Assembly (NCBI GenBank): GCA_964461265.1
Contig: CAYWTS010000003.1
Location: 1 to 64,000 of the forward strand
Reading direction: 5' to 3'
Origin: CAYWTS01 sp964461265
GTDB lineage: Bacteria > Bacteroidota > Ignavibacteria > Tepidaquicellales > OLB5
Length of the DNA stretch: 64,000 nucleotides
Shown here: piece by piece, positions 25,489 through 34,531 of the stretch
Layout of the letters: every line of letters begins with the position of its first letter
Position numbering within the stretch: the stretch's first letter is position 1
Program-made: the position numbers and the translations under genes
The notes under the pieces: generated by a model
Told to the model about the DNA's origin: nothing
Seen by the model: only the letters and a program-made list of their open reading frames with translations
Database searches by the model: none

Positions 25489-26352
25489 TTACACCTTCCC
25501 CAGTTCATCGTACAACATCTTCACTTCGCGCTTTATAAAATTCAAATCTTCGTCCAAGAAGTGGCGTGCCTGCTGGCGGGCACGGCGGACAACGTTTAAG
25601 TCAATATCTGCAATTATCAAATCCTCATCAAAAAATTTTGCTGCTTTTACTACATTTCCGAACGGGTCAACTACTTCCGAGCCGCCCCAGAAGTTAACAC
25701 CATCTTCAAATCCCACACGGTTGCAGAAAACAACATAGCACGATAGCAGCCGCGCATACGATTTGTGGTGCTCGGAATTGATTTCGTAGTTCTTTAGGAT
25801 TTTTGATTTTGAGTTCATGTCAAGACGGGTTGGCGAAGCAGCAATTGTGATAATTATCTTTGCTCCCTTTAGTGCCTGTAATAAAGGCAGTGAAATATGC
25901 CATAAGTCCTCACACACAAGTACACCCAGCTTACCGAATTTTGTATCGTGAACATCTGCTTCTTTGCCTCTTGAGAAATACCGCATTTCTTCGAACATAC
26001 CGTAATCGGGCGGGTAAACCTTCCGGTGTGAAAACTTAATCTTGCCCTGTGAAATAAAAAAAGCTGAGTTGAAAATTCCGTAATTATCGTCTTCCTCCAC
26101 CCCGCCGCATAGTATTGCTATTTTTTTAGATTTGTTTTTTAATTCGTCCAGCTTACCTGTTTTGTATGGATTAAGAGCGAGCTCGATGTTCAAATCTTTT
26201 AATGAGTATCCTGTTAATGAGAGTTCGGGAAAAACAATTAAATCAGCTTTGCGTTTAATTGCTCTGTCGCAAAAAGCAAGATGTCTTTTAATGTTTTTTT
26301 CGAAATCTCCTAGTGCAGGTTCTATTTGAGCAAGTGCTATTTTGAATTTCAT
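25489..26352 (-). CDS. Carbon-nitrogen hydrolase (nitrilase superfamily amidase)
   Basis: A cytoplasmic amidase of the nitrilase superfamily, 287 residues from the ATG ending at 26352. The longer frame to 26385 would start inside a palindromic repeat. The catalytic triad is visible: Glu in VFPELSLTGYS, Lys in HRKVYPPDYGMFEE and Cys in LVCEDLWHISLP. The active-site flavour CEDLW, together with GGSEVVDPFG, resembles the glutaminase domain of NAD synthetases and their stand-alone relatives. The substrate cannot be fixed. No NAD synthetase domain is attached. Confidence 0.82.
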   Translation of the reverse strand: MKFKIALAQIEPALGDFEKNIKRHLAFCDRAIKRKADLIVFPELSLTGYSLKDLNIELALNPYKTGKLDELKNKSKKIAILCGGVEEDDNYGIFNSAFFISQGKIKFSHRKVYPPDYGMFEEMRYFSRGKEADVHDTKFGKLGVLVCEDLWHISLPLLQALKGAKIIITIAASPTRLDMNSKSKILKNYEINSEHHKSYARLLSCYVVFCNRVGFEDGVNFWGGSEVVDPFGNVVKAAKFFDEDLIIADIDLNVVRRARQQARHFLDEDLNFIKREVKMLYDELGKV

Positions 26353-26362
26353 GTTCTGCAAT

Positions 26363-26382
26363 ATACCCGCATAAGCAGGTAT
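26363..26382. repeat. Short palindromic repeat, copy 2
   Basis: ATACCCGCATAAGCAGGTAT is an imperfect palindrome and the reverse complement, with one mismatch, of positions 45-64. Confidence 0.6.
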
Positions 26383-26421
26383 CATACTTTAAATTAATAA
26401 TATTATAACTGCATATTAGTT

Positions 26422-26440
26422 CTTTACAATTATTGTAAAG
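26422..26440. repeat. Perfect 19-base palindrome
   Basis: CTTTACAAT and ATTGTAAAG are separated by a single base. A second, outer pairing (AGTTCTTTA with TTAAAGAACT) surrounds it. It lies between the end of the GT2 gene and the amidase gene. It may act as a hairpin terminator or a dimeric-protein binding site; no U-tract follows. Confidence 0.4.
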
Positions 26441-26450
26441 GTTAAAGAAC

Positions 26451-27341
26451 TCATTTTGTAGTTTCATGCTTTCGCATGAATCGGAAAAAATTGATTATTC
26501 TATACAATAAAATTCTCACAATTCCCGATAGTTTCAAGCTAATTTTAAGCCATAGCAGTAATAACTTTCTCGGATGGTGCTTTTCGAAATATGCCAAACA
26601 GTCACGGTTCCAGGTATTAATCATTTTTGCCCTCTTTTTATAAATACTTTTGCCTTTATAATGAATAATCACGGAATCTTTAATAAACCGGATCTTACAA
26701 CCCGCGTTAATAATCCTTTTACACAGGTCTACATCGTTGAAGAACATTTCGAATCTTTCATCCATACCGTTAAGCATCTCTAAAACTTTCCTATTAACCA
26801 TTAAAGCGGCTGCCATAGGCTGGCTTACATCTGCATCTTTATCATATTTGAAATATTTCATTTTCCAATTGCCAAATAATCTGGTTTTCGGAAAAAGGTA
26901 TGCAAGCAGCGAAAACTCGCAAAACATACTCCAAAAAGCAGGGAAATTTCTTATTGAATACTGTATAGTTTTGTTTTTATTAAGCATTAGCGGGCAGGAT
27001 GCACCATATTGTTTGTTACCTTTCAGGAAACCGGACATTAAATCCAAAGCACCGTTTTTAACAATTGTATCCGGATTTAAAAACATTACAAGAGGGGAAG
27101 TCGAAAATCTAATGCCCTGGTTTACAGCTTTTGTAAATCCAAGATTAGAGAAATTTCTATATACATGCAGGTTATGATAATTTATCTTCAGCAGCTTATC
27201 ATAAGTGCCGTCAGAAGAATTATTATCTATTAAAACAAGCTCAATGCTTAATCCGTTGCTGCTTTTGATTAAAGAATCTATGCATTGTTCTATTTCACTA
27301 TCATTATTCCAAGTGACAATAATTACAGATACATCTGCCAT
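26451..27341 (-). CDS. Glycosyltransferase family 2
   Basis: A GT-A fold transferase, probably rhamnosyl- or similar sugar transfer onto a surface glycan. The 296 residues begin VSVIIVTWNNDSEIEQCIDSL, followed by VLIDNNSSDGTYD, the NLGFTKAVNQGI segment, FLNPDTIV (DxD-equivalent) and the acceptor-site stretch GMDERFEMFFNDVDLCKRI. The C-terminus has one hydrophobic amphipathic region. It is preceded by gltX at a distance and is not adjacent to the larger polysaccharide cluster. Substrate unknown. Confidence 0.85.
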   Translation of the reverse strand: MADVSVIIVTWNNDSEIEQCIDSLIKSSNGLSIELVLIDNNSSDGTYDKLLKINYHNLHVYRNFSNLGFTKAVNQGIRFSTSPLVMFLNPDTIVKNGALDLMSGFLKGNKQYGASCPLMLNKNKTIQYSIRNFPAFWSMFCEFSLLAYLFPKTRLFGNWKMKYFKYDKDADVSQPMAAALMVNRKVLEMLNGMDERFEMFFNDVDLCKRIINAGCKIRFIKDSVIIHYKGKSIYKKRAKMINTWNRDCLAYFEKHHPRKLLLLWLKISLKLSGIVRILLYRIINFFRFMRKHETTK

Positions 27342-27417
27342 AACTCACAAACTTATCCATTCAGGTTTACAAATTCAATATCCGCATAGCATAATAACAT
27401 ATAATATCTTCTTCATA

Positions 27418-28863
27418 CTATAATTCTTCAATCATTTTATTAATACGTTTGATAACTTTTTGCATTCCAAGAACCGCCATTACATCAAATATCCCCGGAC
27501 TAATGGTAATACCAGTCAATGCAAGTCTTAATGGATGTATAATATCTGCGGGCTTAATATTTTTTTTGCCGGTAAATTCTCTCAGATGTTTTTCAAGAAA
27601 ATCAGTATTAAAATATTCTGCATTCTTTAAATCATTTAAATATTCAGCCAAAAGAATTTTTACATTGTTATTCCAATATTTGGATACCCCTTTGGGGTCA
27701 TAAGAATCAGGCTCTGTGAAGAAATAACGTCCGCGTACAAAAAAATCATTGATTGTAAAAACCCGCTCTTTCATTAGCCAAACAATTTTAAGAAGATAAT
27801 CCATTGGCAGTTCGGCAGACGCTGCAGGTAAATTCAGCTCTGAAATGTTTTTTTCAAGATATTTCTTCAACAATTCTGCAATTATACCCTCATCCGCATT
27901 TTTAATATACTCTGAATTTATCCAATTAAGTTTTTTCAAATCGAACACCGCAGGTTTTTTATTGATCCTTTCTAATGTAAACATTTGAATAAGCTCATTT
28001 CTCGGAATTATTTCCTTATCGTCAGGCGGGGCAAAACCAAGAAGTGTAAGGAAATTAAACATAGCTTCACTTAGATAACCTTTATCCATGTATTCTTCAA
28101 CAGCAACAGGATTTCTGCGTTTTGAAAGCTTTCTTTTTTGTTCATCAACTATCATTGGTAAATGTGCAAATTTTGGTAAATCCCATCCAAGAGCGTTATA
28201 CAACAAAACCTGTTTGGGCGTGTTTGAAAGATGGTCATCTCCCCTGATAACGTGAGTAATTCCCATATCATGGTCATCGGTAACAACAGAAATATGATAG
28301 ACCGGCGCACCATTGGAACGCAGTATTATGAAATCATCTATTTCTGAATTTTGAAAAATCGTATCACCATGAACAATATCGCTAAAGACCGTTTCACCAT
28401 CCGGCACCTTGAATCTTACGTAATAAGGTGTATTAGCATCAATTAATTTCCTAACCTCATTTTTACTTAAATTCAGTGCGGCCCTGTTGTACCTGTAATA
28501 CTCATTATTTCTCTCGGAGTTTTTTCTTTGCTGTTCAAGTTCTTCAACCGATTCAAAACAATAATAAGCCCTGCCTTTTTTTATTAGCTCATTTACGATT
28601 TCACGATGTTGTGAAATTCTATCAGACTGATACACCACATCTTCATCCCAATTCAGCCCAAGCCAATTCAAGCTCCTGATAATCTGCTCCGATAGCTCGC
28701 TTCGGCTCCTGTTGGGGTCTGTATCCTCGATTCTTAGCAGAAATTTTCCACCCGTGTTTTTTGCGAAAAGCCAGTTGAAAATGGCAGTTCTTGCCCCTCC
28801 AACGTGTAAAAAACCCGTAGGCGAAGGTGCAAATCTTACCCTTATTTGCTTAACTACCTCCAT
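27418..28863 (-). CDS. gltX: Glutamyl-tRNA synthetase
   Basis: A class I aminoacyl-tRNA synthetase that charges tRNA-Glu. The 481 residues start VRFAPSPTGFLHVGGARTA with the HIGH-type motif GFLHVGG. Also present are FLLRIEDTDPNRS, YHISVVTDDHDMGITHVIRG and the KMSKS-type motif KLSKRRNPVAVEEY. The C-terminal anticodon-binding region is of normal length. It is divergent from the MerR-type gene, sharing a 102-base intergenic region. Confidence 0.94.
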   Translation of the reverse strand: MEVVKQIRVRFAPSPTGFLHVGGARTAIFNWLFAKNTGGKFLLRIEDTDPNRSRSELSEQIIRSLNWLGLNWDEDVVYQSDRISQHREIVNELIKKGRAYYCFESVEELEQQRKNSERNNEYYRYNRAALNLSKNEVRKLIDANTPYYVRFKVPDGETVFSDIVHGDTIFQNSEIDDFIILRSNGAPVYHISVVTDDHDMGITHVIRGDDHLSNTPKQVLLYNALGWDLPKFAHLPMIVDEQKRKLSKRRNPVAVEEYMDKGYLSEAMFNFLTLLGFAPPDDKEIIPRNELIQMFTLERINKKPAVFDLKKLNWINSEYIKNADEGIIAELLKKYLEKNISELNLPAASAELPMDYLLKIVWLMKERVFTINDFFVRGRYFFTEPDSYDPKGVSKYWNNNVKILLAEYLNDLKNAEYFNTDFLEKHLREFTGKKNIKPADIIHPLRLALTGITISPGIFDVMAVLGMQKVIKRINKMIEEL

Positions 28864-28909
28864 TTGTTATTGATTAGCTTTGTCATATAAAGTATTTTTA
28901 CAAAAATGC

Positions 28910-28940
28910 TTGAAAACTATACAAAATAAAAGTAAATTTG
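28910..28940 (+). promoter_or_regulatory. Promoter of the MerR-family gene
   Basis: TTG (28910-28912), exactly 20 bases, then TAAATTTG (28933-28940), a perfect match to TTG-N20-TAnnTTTG. The start codon is 25 bases downstream with an AAAGGA site between. Confidence 0.65.
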
Positions 28941-28965
28941 GCATAGAACTTAAAGGAATTAATTT

Positions 28966-29406
28966 ATGGCAATGAAAAATTTCTCTATGAAAAAGCTTTA
29001 CTACTCTATCAGCGAAGTAAGCCGGATAACCGATCTGGAGCAGTATGTTCTGCGTTACTGGGAAACCGAATTCGACCAGCTTCAGCCTGCAAAAAATTCT
29101 TCAGGTAACCGTATATATACCAATAAAGATATAAAGCTTATTCTGCTTATAAAGAAACTTCTTAAAGAAGAAAAATACACAATTGAAGGAGCTAAAAAGA
29201 TACTAAAAAATTTCAGTGTAAGTGATGATGATAAACAGCACGAAACCATTAAAGAAGGTGAAGAGTCAAAACCGCGGGCTGGCGAGCTAAGCCTCTTCGA
29301 TACAATAGGCGAGGGCGGAGAAGTCACGAACGAAAAAATGATAGACGACCTTAAAGAAATCAGAAAATTCCTGGAAGAACTTTACCACCAGCTTGAAGAA
29401 GCATAA
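28966..29406 (+). CDS. MerR-family transcriptional regulator
   Basis: A 146-residue DNA-binding protein. The winged helix-turn-helix covers about residues 10-75: YYSISEVSRITDLEQYVLRYWE, then FDQLQPAKNSSGNRIYT and the LILLIKKLLKEEKYTIEGA helix. The C-terminal part is a charged segment ending in an amphipathic helix, with no metal-binding cysteines, so it is not a metal-type MerR. It resembles the short MerR regulators widespread in Bacteroidota and Chlorobi whose targets are unknown. It has its own promoter and terminator and is monocistronic. Confidence 0.82.
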   Translation: MAMKNFSMKKLYYSISEVSRITDLEQYVLRYWETEFDQLQPAKNSSGNRIYTNKDIKLILLIKKLLKEEKYTIEGAKKILKNFSVSDDDKQHETIKEGEESKPRAGELSLFDTIGEGGEVTNEKMIDDLKEIRKFLEELYHQLEEA

Positions 29407-29431
29407 TATTTTTGCATTATTTTATTTATAC

Positions 29432-29460
29432 AACAAGGGGGCGTGCCCCCTTGTTTAATT
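29432..29460 (+). terminator. Rho-independent terminator of the MerR-family gene
   Basis: A perfect 10-bp stem (AACAAGGGGG with CCCCCTTGTT) closes a 4-base loop CGTG, followed by TAATTT. It is the cleanest terminator in the window. Confidence 0.85.
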
Positions 29461-29504
29461 TATATAATAAATTTTATCTATTATAATATTTAAGTAGTAA
29501 ATTT

Positions 29505-30182
29505 ATGTGCGGACGATTTACAATAACTGTTACAATGGAAGAAGTCGAAAAGCTTTGCGAAGCTGAATTTGAGAAACAGGAAGATGAATTAATGCTTTTC
29601 CCGCCAAATTACAATGCATCTCCGGGACAAAAACTTCCCGTAATTACAAACGAGGCTCCAAATAAAATTGTAAACTATAGATGGGGCTTAATTCCTTTCT
29701 GGGCAAAAGATCCGACAATAGGTTATAAGCTTATTAATGCACGTTCGGAATCAATTCTTGAGAAACCCTCTTTCAAGAATGCATTTAAAAAAAGAAGATG
29801 TCTTATTCCGGCTGACGGTTATTACGAATGGGATAAAAAAGGTAAAGAAAAAAAACCATACCGTATTACTCTTAAAAACGGTGAATTATTTTCGTTTGCT
29901 GGCATATGGGAAACATGGACTGATAAAAGTAAAAACCAAATCCGTACATTCAGTATAATTACAACCGAAGCAAATGAATTAACCAAAAAACTGCACGATA
30001 GGATGCCATGTATACTTAACCTTGAACAAAAGAGTGACTGGCTTGATATCGACTTGCCCGAAGAGGTTGCTTCAGAAATGTTAAAACAGTATCCGTCTTC
30101 AAAAATGAAGATGTATGAGGTTTCACCAAAAGTAAATTCACCTAAAAACAACACACCCGATTTAGTAAAACCTGTTAAATAA
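29505..30182 (+). CDS. SOS response-associated peptidase / abasic-site shield (SRAP, YedK/HMCES family)
   Basis: A protein that forms a covalent bond between its N-terminal cysteine and abasic sites in single-stranded DNA. The 225 residues start MCGRFTITV, so Cys2 becomes the catalytic N-terminus. They contain NYNASPGQKLPVI, YRWGLIPFWAKD, LINARSES (conserved Asn), DGYYEW (Glu) and the catalytic histidine in LHDRMPCIL. All key residues are present and the length is normal. It appears monocistronic. Confidence 0.92.
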   Translation: MCGRFTITVTMEEVEKLCEAEFEKQEDELMLFPPNYNASPGQKLPVITNEAPNKIVNYRWGLIPFWAKDPTIGYKLINARSESILEKPSFKNAFKKRRCLIPADGYYEWDKKGKEKKPYRITLKNGELFSFAGIWETWTDKSKNQIRTFSIITTEANELTKKLHDRMPCILNLEQKSDWLDIDLPEEVASEMLKQYPSSKMKMYEVSPKVNSPKNNTPDLVKPVK

Positions 30183-30341
30183 CAATCTTGTTCTAAAATT
30201 CTGTTTGGGAACTTACTCATTTTATTTATCTTCTTGTTCTTAATTTCCATATGAGCACTTGTTTATTTTTATTTATTAAACAAACAGGTTTTTAAGACCA
30301 GTCTAGTTTAATTATTTAATACAAACAGTTACCCCAGAAAC

Positions 30342-30372
30342 TTGATACATACTCCAATTGTTACTAAGTTTG
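30342..30372 (+). promoter_or_regulatory. Promoter of the metal-efflux operon
   Basis: TTG (30342-30344), exactly 20 bases, then TAAGTTTG (30365-30372), a perfect consensus match. The first gene starts 37 bases downstream. No obvious metal-regulator operator was recognised beside it. Confidence 0.65.
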
Positions 30373-30408
30373 TATGTTTCTTTGATAAAAGAGAAATAAT
30401 ATTAGAAT

Positions 30409-30810
30409 TTGCTGAAAAACACAAGAAAATATTTTCTTTTTCCCTTGGCATTGCTGCTTGTATTATCAAACTTCAGCTTTGCTACAAGTTTGATGATATG
30501 CGGAATGAGTGAAATGGATACGAAATGTTCATGTTCACATAATATCGAACCTGTGTCATCAGGGTTACAATTTAATGATGCTGACAATAAATCTTGCTGT
30601 GAAAACCGCATAATAGAGCTGAATAATGCTAATATTCTTCAAAAACTTAACGAAGAAGTTAATAAGTCAGTACTCCTATCATCATTATTTAATAATGTAA
30701 TTATTGATGATACATTTGCTTCATTCTCCAAATCTTTCTTCGAGGTTAACAAACCTCCTCCGAAATTACTAAACGACATCCCTATCACTAATTCTTCGCT
30801 TCGTATTTAA
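30409..30810 (+). CDS. Small secreted Cys-rich protein resembling the HYC_CC_PP family
   Basis: A 133-residue protein starting at TTG, with a signal peptide (hydrophobic residues 11-24, then SFATS). The mature part has CGMSEMDTKCSCSHN, then SCCENR, and ends near NKPPPK. This order of a His/Cys group, a CC pair and a PP pair resembles the HYC_CC_PP proteins of Bacteroidota, which are usually encoded beside cation efflux genes. It is the first gene behind the promoter at 30342-30372 and precedes the efflux channel. A periplasmic metal-binding role is inferred. The resemblance is by motif order only. Confidence 0.55.
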   Translation: MLKNTRKYFLFPLALLLVLSNFSFATSLMICGMSEMDTKCSCSHNIEPVSSGLQFNDADNKSCCENRIIELNNANILQKLNEEVNKSVLLSSLFNNVIIDDTFASFSKSFFEVNKPPPKLLNDIPITNSSLRI

Positions 30811-30910
30811 CCTTATAATTCATTCAATTTAGGAGTTCAGATTTATTCTGAATTATTTCAGTTTCTATAACTGACTAATTTTACTTTTTTAATGAAATGA
30901 ATTATAAAAA

Positions 30911-32302
30911 ATGTTTAAATACATATTAACAATTTTAATAGTCTTCTCCGTTTTAGCGGGGTTAAACGCACAAAATAAAGACAATTTTAAAACTAAGACC
31001 GACAGTGTATACCGGTATAATACCGGCATACCGCATATTGATTCAATAAGCAAGTACTTTACAGACGACACTTCACAATTGAAAACTTACAGTAAGAGTG
31101 ATGGTGTTTCACTTGAGAAGTTATTTGAGTATGCAATAAGGAATAATCCTGAACTGAAAGCAATGCAGCTGAAAATCCAATCGGGTGAAAAGCTTGCTGA
31201 TGAAAAAACTTACCTGCCAGATCCCATGCTGGAAATAGAAACTGACGATGTTATGAGTGATTTTATGAGGGTAGGAATGATAAATTTTTATGTTTCACAG
31301 ATGTTCATGTTCCCCGGTAAGCTAAAGCTGGACGGAGAAATGATAAAAAATGAAAACACCATGATGGATTATGAAAAACGAAACATGGCTTCAGAGATGT
31401 TCAACATGATAAAGATGAATTACATAGATTTATATTATAACGAAAAGCTGATGAAACTAAACCACGATAAACAGCTATTAATAAAAAATATTTTAACTGC
31501 TGCCGAAATCAAGTATTCATCAGGTCGGGGCATGCAGATGGAAGTATTCAAGGCTCAGCTTGAACAATCGAAACTAAAGAATGAAGAAACAATCCTGAAA
31601 CTCCGGAAAAAGAATTATCTTACAAGCCTTACTGTTATTACTAAAACCATTTTCACAGATACTACTCTGTTCAGCTTTACTTCTGTGGAAGATAGACTAA
31701 AAAAATACCCGTTGGTTCTTGAAGATACCATTGAAGGCTATGAGAGAATAATCAGCTACGCCTTCAACCACAGAGCCGATGTAAAAGTATTAGAAAGCAA
31801 GTTAGCGGTACACCGAACCGGCCTTGAACTTTCGAAACTGAACAGGTTCCCTGATTTCAGCTTAAAGCTTGGGTATAAAATACTTCCTTTCGAAGAAAAA
31901 AATGCCTTTAGCTTTATGGTTGGTTTTACTTTACCCTTTGCACCTTGGACTTCAGGTAAATACTCCAGCAGTATTGAAAAAAATTCATTAATGATCAAAA
32001 CGGTTACAGAAGAGCTGGAAGCAAAAAAAAATACAATCAGGGAAGAAATAACAAACCTGATTAATAATATGAAAACTGCACATGAAACTATGAAATATTA
32101 TAAAGATGTGATGATACCACAGGCTGAAAATTCATATAAATCTACAAGTTACACTTATGAATCAGGGATGACAGGAATAATAGATATACTGGATTCATAT
32201 AAAATGTACTTCGAGGCTCGAAGCATGTATTTAGAATCAGAAAATATGTATTTAAAAATGCTGGCTGACCTTGAAAAAGCAGCCGGACTTAACTTAAAGT
32301 AA
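30911..32302 (+). CDS. TolC-family outer membrane efflux protein (CusC/CzcC type)
   Basis: The outer-membrane channel of the tripartite efflux pump. The 463 residues have a cleavable signal (ending AGLNAQ) and then two OEP-type repeats: LEKLFEYAIRNNPELKAMQL and ISYAFNHRADVKVLESKLAV. Each starts a long helical hairpin, with heptad-rich coiled coils around 180-240 and 355-420. Met is frequent in the first half (for example SEMFNMIKMNYI), which may help Cu(I) passage. The adaptor gene follows after 11 bases and the pump gene lies further down the same strand. Confidence 0.85.
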   Translation: MFKYILTILIVFSVLAGLNAQNKDNFKTKTDSVYRYNTGIPHIDSISKYFTDDTSQLKTYSKSDGVSLEKLFEYAIRNNPELKAMQLKIQSGEKLADEKTYLPDPMLEIETDDVMSDFMRVGMINFYVSQMFMFPGKLKLDGEMIKNENTMMDYEKRNMASEMFNMIKMNYIDLYYNEKLMKLNHDKQLLIKNILTAAEIKYSSGRGMQMEVFKAQLEQSKLKNEETILKLRKKNYLTSLTVITKTIFTDTTLFSFTSVEDRLKKYPLVLEDTIEGYERIISYAFNHRADVKVLESKLAVHRTGLELSKLNRFPDFSLKLGYKILPFEEKNAFSFMVGFTLPFAPWTSGKYSSSIEKNSLMIKTVTEELEAKKNTIREEITNLINNMKTAHETMKYYKDVMIPQAENSYKSTSYTYESGMTGIIDILDSYKMYFEARSMYLESENMYLKMLADLEKAAGLNLK

Positions 32303-32313
32303 TAGGGAAAATA

Positions 32314-33696
32314 ATGAGTGAATCAAAATTCATGTCAAAAAAAATACTTGGAATAATGCTGCTTATCGTTGTTGTAGCAGCACTTTTAACAGCAGGATAT
32401 TTCCTGATTTTCAAAGATAAAGGTTCATTAACATCGGAAGGTGAAATATACACTTGCCCCATGCATCCGCAGATTGTACAAGACAGGCCTGGAACCTGCC
32501 CTATCTGCGGTATGGACCTTGTGCTTAAATCTAAAATGGATTCTCAAAGCGATGAGCACTCTGAACATGATATTTCGGATCTTGAATTAGGTACTGTTAA
32601 GCTCTCACCATCTCAGCTTGTGCTTGCTAACGTGCAGACAGAAAGAGTCAGGTTAATGCAGTTTTCAGGTGAAAAAACTTTTAATGGTATAGTTAAAATG
32701 AATGAAAAAAGTTTTTCAGTAATATCCTCTGCAATAGGCGGTAAAATAACCAAAATGTATATTGATTTCGAAGGTGAAACTGTTAGAAAAGGACAGCCCG
32801 TGTTCGAAATATTTTCACCCGACCTGATTGCTGCTCAAAAAGAGTTCCTGCTTGCACTTGATAACTACGAAAAGCTTAATCAAAGCAATAATTCTTTAGC
32901 CATAGAACAGGCAAAAAGTTTGTTTGAATCATCACGCTATAAACTGACAAGGTGGGAAATGAAACCCAACCAGATTGATGAGCTTGAAACAAACCGCAGA
33001 ATAATGAATACAGTGAAAATTTATTCTTCATTCAGCGGCATCGTAACAAAACGCCTTGCAACTCCCGGTAAGTGGATAATGGAGGGTGAAAGCATTTACG
33101 AGGTTGCGAATCTTTCAACCGTATGGGTAATAGCTAATATTTATGAAAGCGATGTAAAACTGATTAAGAACGGACAGATAGTTGAAATCATTTCAAGTGC
33201 TCATCCCGATGAACCCATAATGGCGAAAATAAATTTTATTGAACCTGTAATTAATCCCGAAACCAGGACACTTGAAGTCAGAATGGAAGTTCAAAATAAG
33301 AATTTCAGGCTTAAACCCAATATGTATGTAAAAATAAAAATAAGTACATACCGTGACCAGCTGCTGGCAGTTCCAAAAAATTCGGTGATAAGAACAGGCG
33401 AACAGGACATAGTTTATATAGAAAAGCAAAAGGGAGTATATGTTCCTAGAGAGGTAAAGGTACAATTTGAACAGGATGGTTATTATGCAATTTCTTCCGG
33501 TATTGAGGAAGGTGATATCGTGGTTGCGTCGGGCGGATTTCTTATAGACAGCGAATCGCAGATACAGTCGGGTATAACAACTTCAGGACATGAACAGCAT
33601 ACAGGCTCAAACCAAAAGAAAGATGAAGATTTTAAAATAAACAAAGACCAGAATATTATGAAAGATATGGAAAAAAATACATCTAACAATCGTTAA
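32314..33696 (+). CDS. CusB/CzcB-type periplasmic adaptor with N-terminal heavy-metal-binding domain
   Basis: The membrane-fusion protein that joins the RND pump to the outer-membrane channel. The 460 residues begin with an anchor helix (10-33). A heavy-metal-binding domain at about 46-70 has the pattern YTCPMHP-x9-GTCPICGMDL. Barrel-sandwich and hairpin segments follow (GGKITKMYIDFEGETVRKGQ, FEIFSPDLIAAQKEFL, FSGIVTKRLATPGKWI) and a beta-barrel with VIANIYESDV. A short His/Lys-rich tail ends the protein. This is the CusB arrangement found in Bacteroidota. It is the first of three proteins here with a CPMHP module. Confidence 0.88.
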   Translation: MSESKFMSKKILGIMLLIVVVAALLTAGYFLIFKDKGSLTSEGEIYTCPMHPQIVQDRPGTCPICGMDLVLKSKMDSQSDEHSEHDISDLELGTVKLSPSQLVLANVQTERVRLMQFSGEKTFNGIVKMNEKSFSVISSAIGGKITKMYIDFEGETVRKGQPVFEIFSPDLIAAQKEFLLALDNYEKLNQSNNSLAIEQAKSLFESSRYKLTRWEMKPNQIDELETNRRIMNTVKIYSSFSGIVTKRLATPGKWIMEGESIYEVANLSTVWVIANIYESDVKLIKNGQIVEIISSAHPDEPIMAKINFIEPVINPETRTLEVRMEVQNKNFRLKPNMYVKIKISTYRDQLLAVPKNSVIRTGEQDIVYIEKQKGVYVPREVKVQFEQDGYYAISSGIEEGDIVVASGGFLIDSESQIQSGITTSGHEQHTGSNQKKDEDFKINKDQNIMKDMEKNTSNNR

Positions 33697-33730
33697 CATT
33701 AACTAAATCATTAAATAAATAATTAAAAAC

Positions 33731-34306
33731 ATGAAAACAACAAAATTAATCACACTTTTAATCATCACAGCAGCTTTTGTATATACCATTACCGGGTGCG
33801 GTAAAAAAGAAAGCGAAATGAAGGATGATAAAACAGTAACCGAAAACAAAAATGAAGGCCATGAACATGACACTTTGAATCTTGTAAAGGACGGAAGTTA
33901 TTTTTGCCCGATGCATCCATTAGTACAATCGAATGAAAAGGCAAAATGTAATATTTGTAAAATGGATTTAATTACAAAGAAAGAACATAACGAAGACATG
34001 GTGAAGAAACATGAGGAGCTGGAAGGCAAATACGCAGGAAAGCCAAACACTATACATTTTGAAGTAAAACTTTCTACTCTTAAATCATGGGAATGCGAAA
34101 AAGCTATAAAATCTGCTTTAAAAAAAACAAGCGGTGTTTTGGATTTTACTATCGATTTACTCGACAGCAGGATACACATGTATATAGATAAAAGCATTAC
34201 ATCAAAGAAAGATGTTGAAAACGTAATATCAAACCTTGGTTACGATGCTAACGATACAAAGGCAAATCCCGAAGCTGCTGGGAAATTAGAGCCCGAATGT
34301 AAATAA
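33731..34306 (+). CDS. Lipoprotein with heavy-metal-binding (CPMHP) domain and a degenerate HMA domain
   Basis: A 191-residue lipoprotein (lipobox TGC, Cys23) probably in the periplasm. After a His-rich stretch (NEGHEHD) it has a CPMHP module at about 57-80 (YFCPMHP, then CNICKMDL). An HMA-like ferredoxin fold occupies about 108-172 (FEVKLSTLKSW, CEKAIKSALKKTSGV, NVISNLGYDAND). In normal HMA domains the loop is MxCxxC; here Ser119 stands for the first Cys and only Cys122 remains, so it may bind metal differently or be structural. It lies in the efflux operon between the adaptor and the pump. A metal chaperone to the adaptor is a reasonable inference. Confidence 0.7.
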   Translation: MKTTKLITLLIITAAFVYTITGCGKKESEMKDDKTVTENKNEGHEHDTLNLVKDGSYFCPMHPLVQSNEKAKCNICKMDLITKKEHNEDMVKKHEELEGKYAGKPNTIHFEVKLSTLKSWECEKAIKSALKKTSGVLDFTIDLLDSRIHMYIDKSITSKKDVENVISNLGYDANDTKANPEAAGKLEPECK

Positions 34307-34315
34307 CTGCAAACA

Positions 34316-34519
34316 ATGAATAAGATAATTTTTAAATCAACAATAACCTGTCCCGAATGCGGTTTTAAAAAAGAGGAAATAATGCCCGAAAATGCATGTC
34401 TGCATTTTTATGAATGTAACAATTGCGGAATTCTTCTGAAACCAAAACAGGGTGATTGCTGTGTATTCTGTTCATACGGAACTGTAAAATGTCCGCCAAA
34501 ACAATCTTTAAATAATTAA
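34316..34519 (+). CDS. GDCCVxC domain-containing small protein
   Basis: A 67-residue cytoplasmic protein with seven or more cysteines: TCPECGF at 11-17, ECNNCG near the middle and GDCCVFCSYG, followed by KCPPKQ. It matches the GDCCVxC family, whose members sometimes carry selenocysteine at the last position; here it is Cys. The family is regularly linked to metal or mercury resistance genes. The gene starts 9 bases after the lipoprotein stop and lies inside the metal-efflux operon. Its action is unknown; a cytoplasmic zinc-ribbon-like metal or redox role is likely. Confidence 0.75.
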   Translation: MNKIIFKSTITCPECGFKKEEIMPENACLHFYECNNCGILLKPKQGDCCVFCSYGTVKCPPKQSLNN

Positions 34520-34531
34520 AAATAAAAAATC

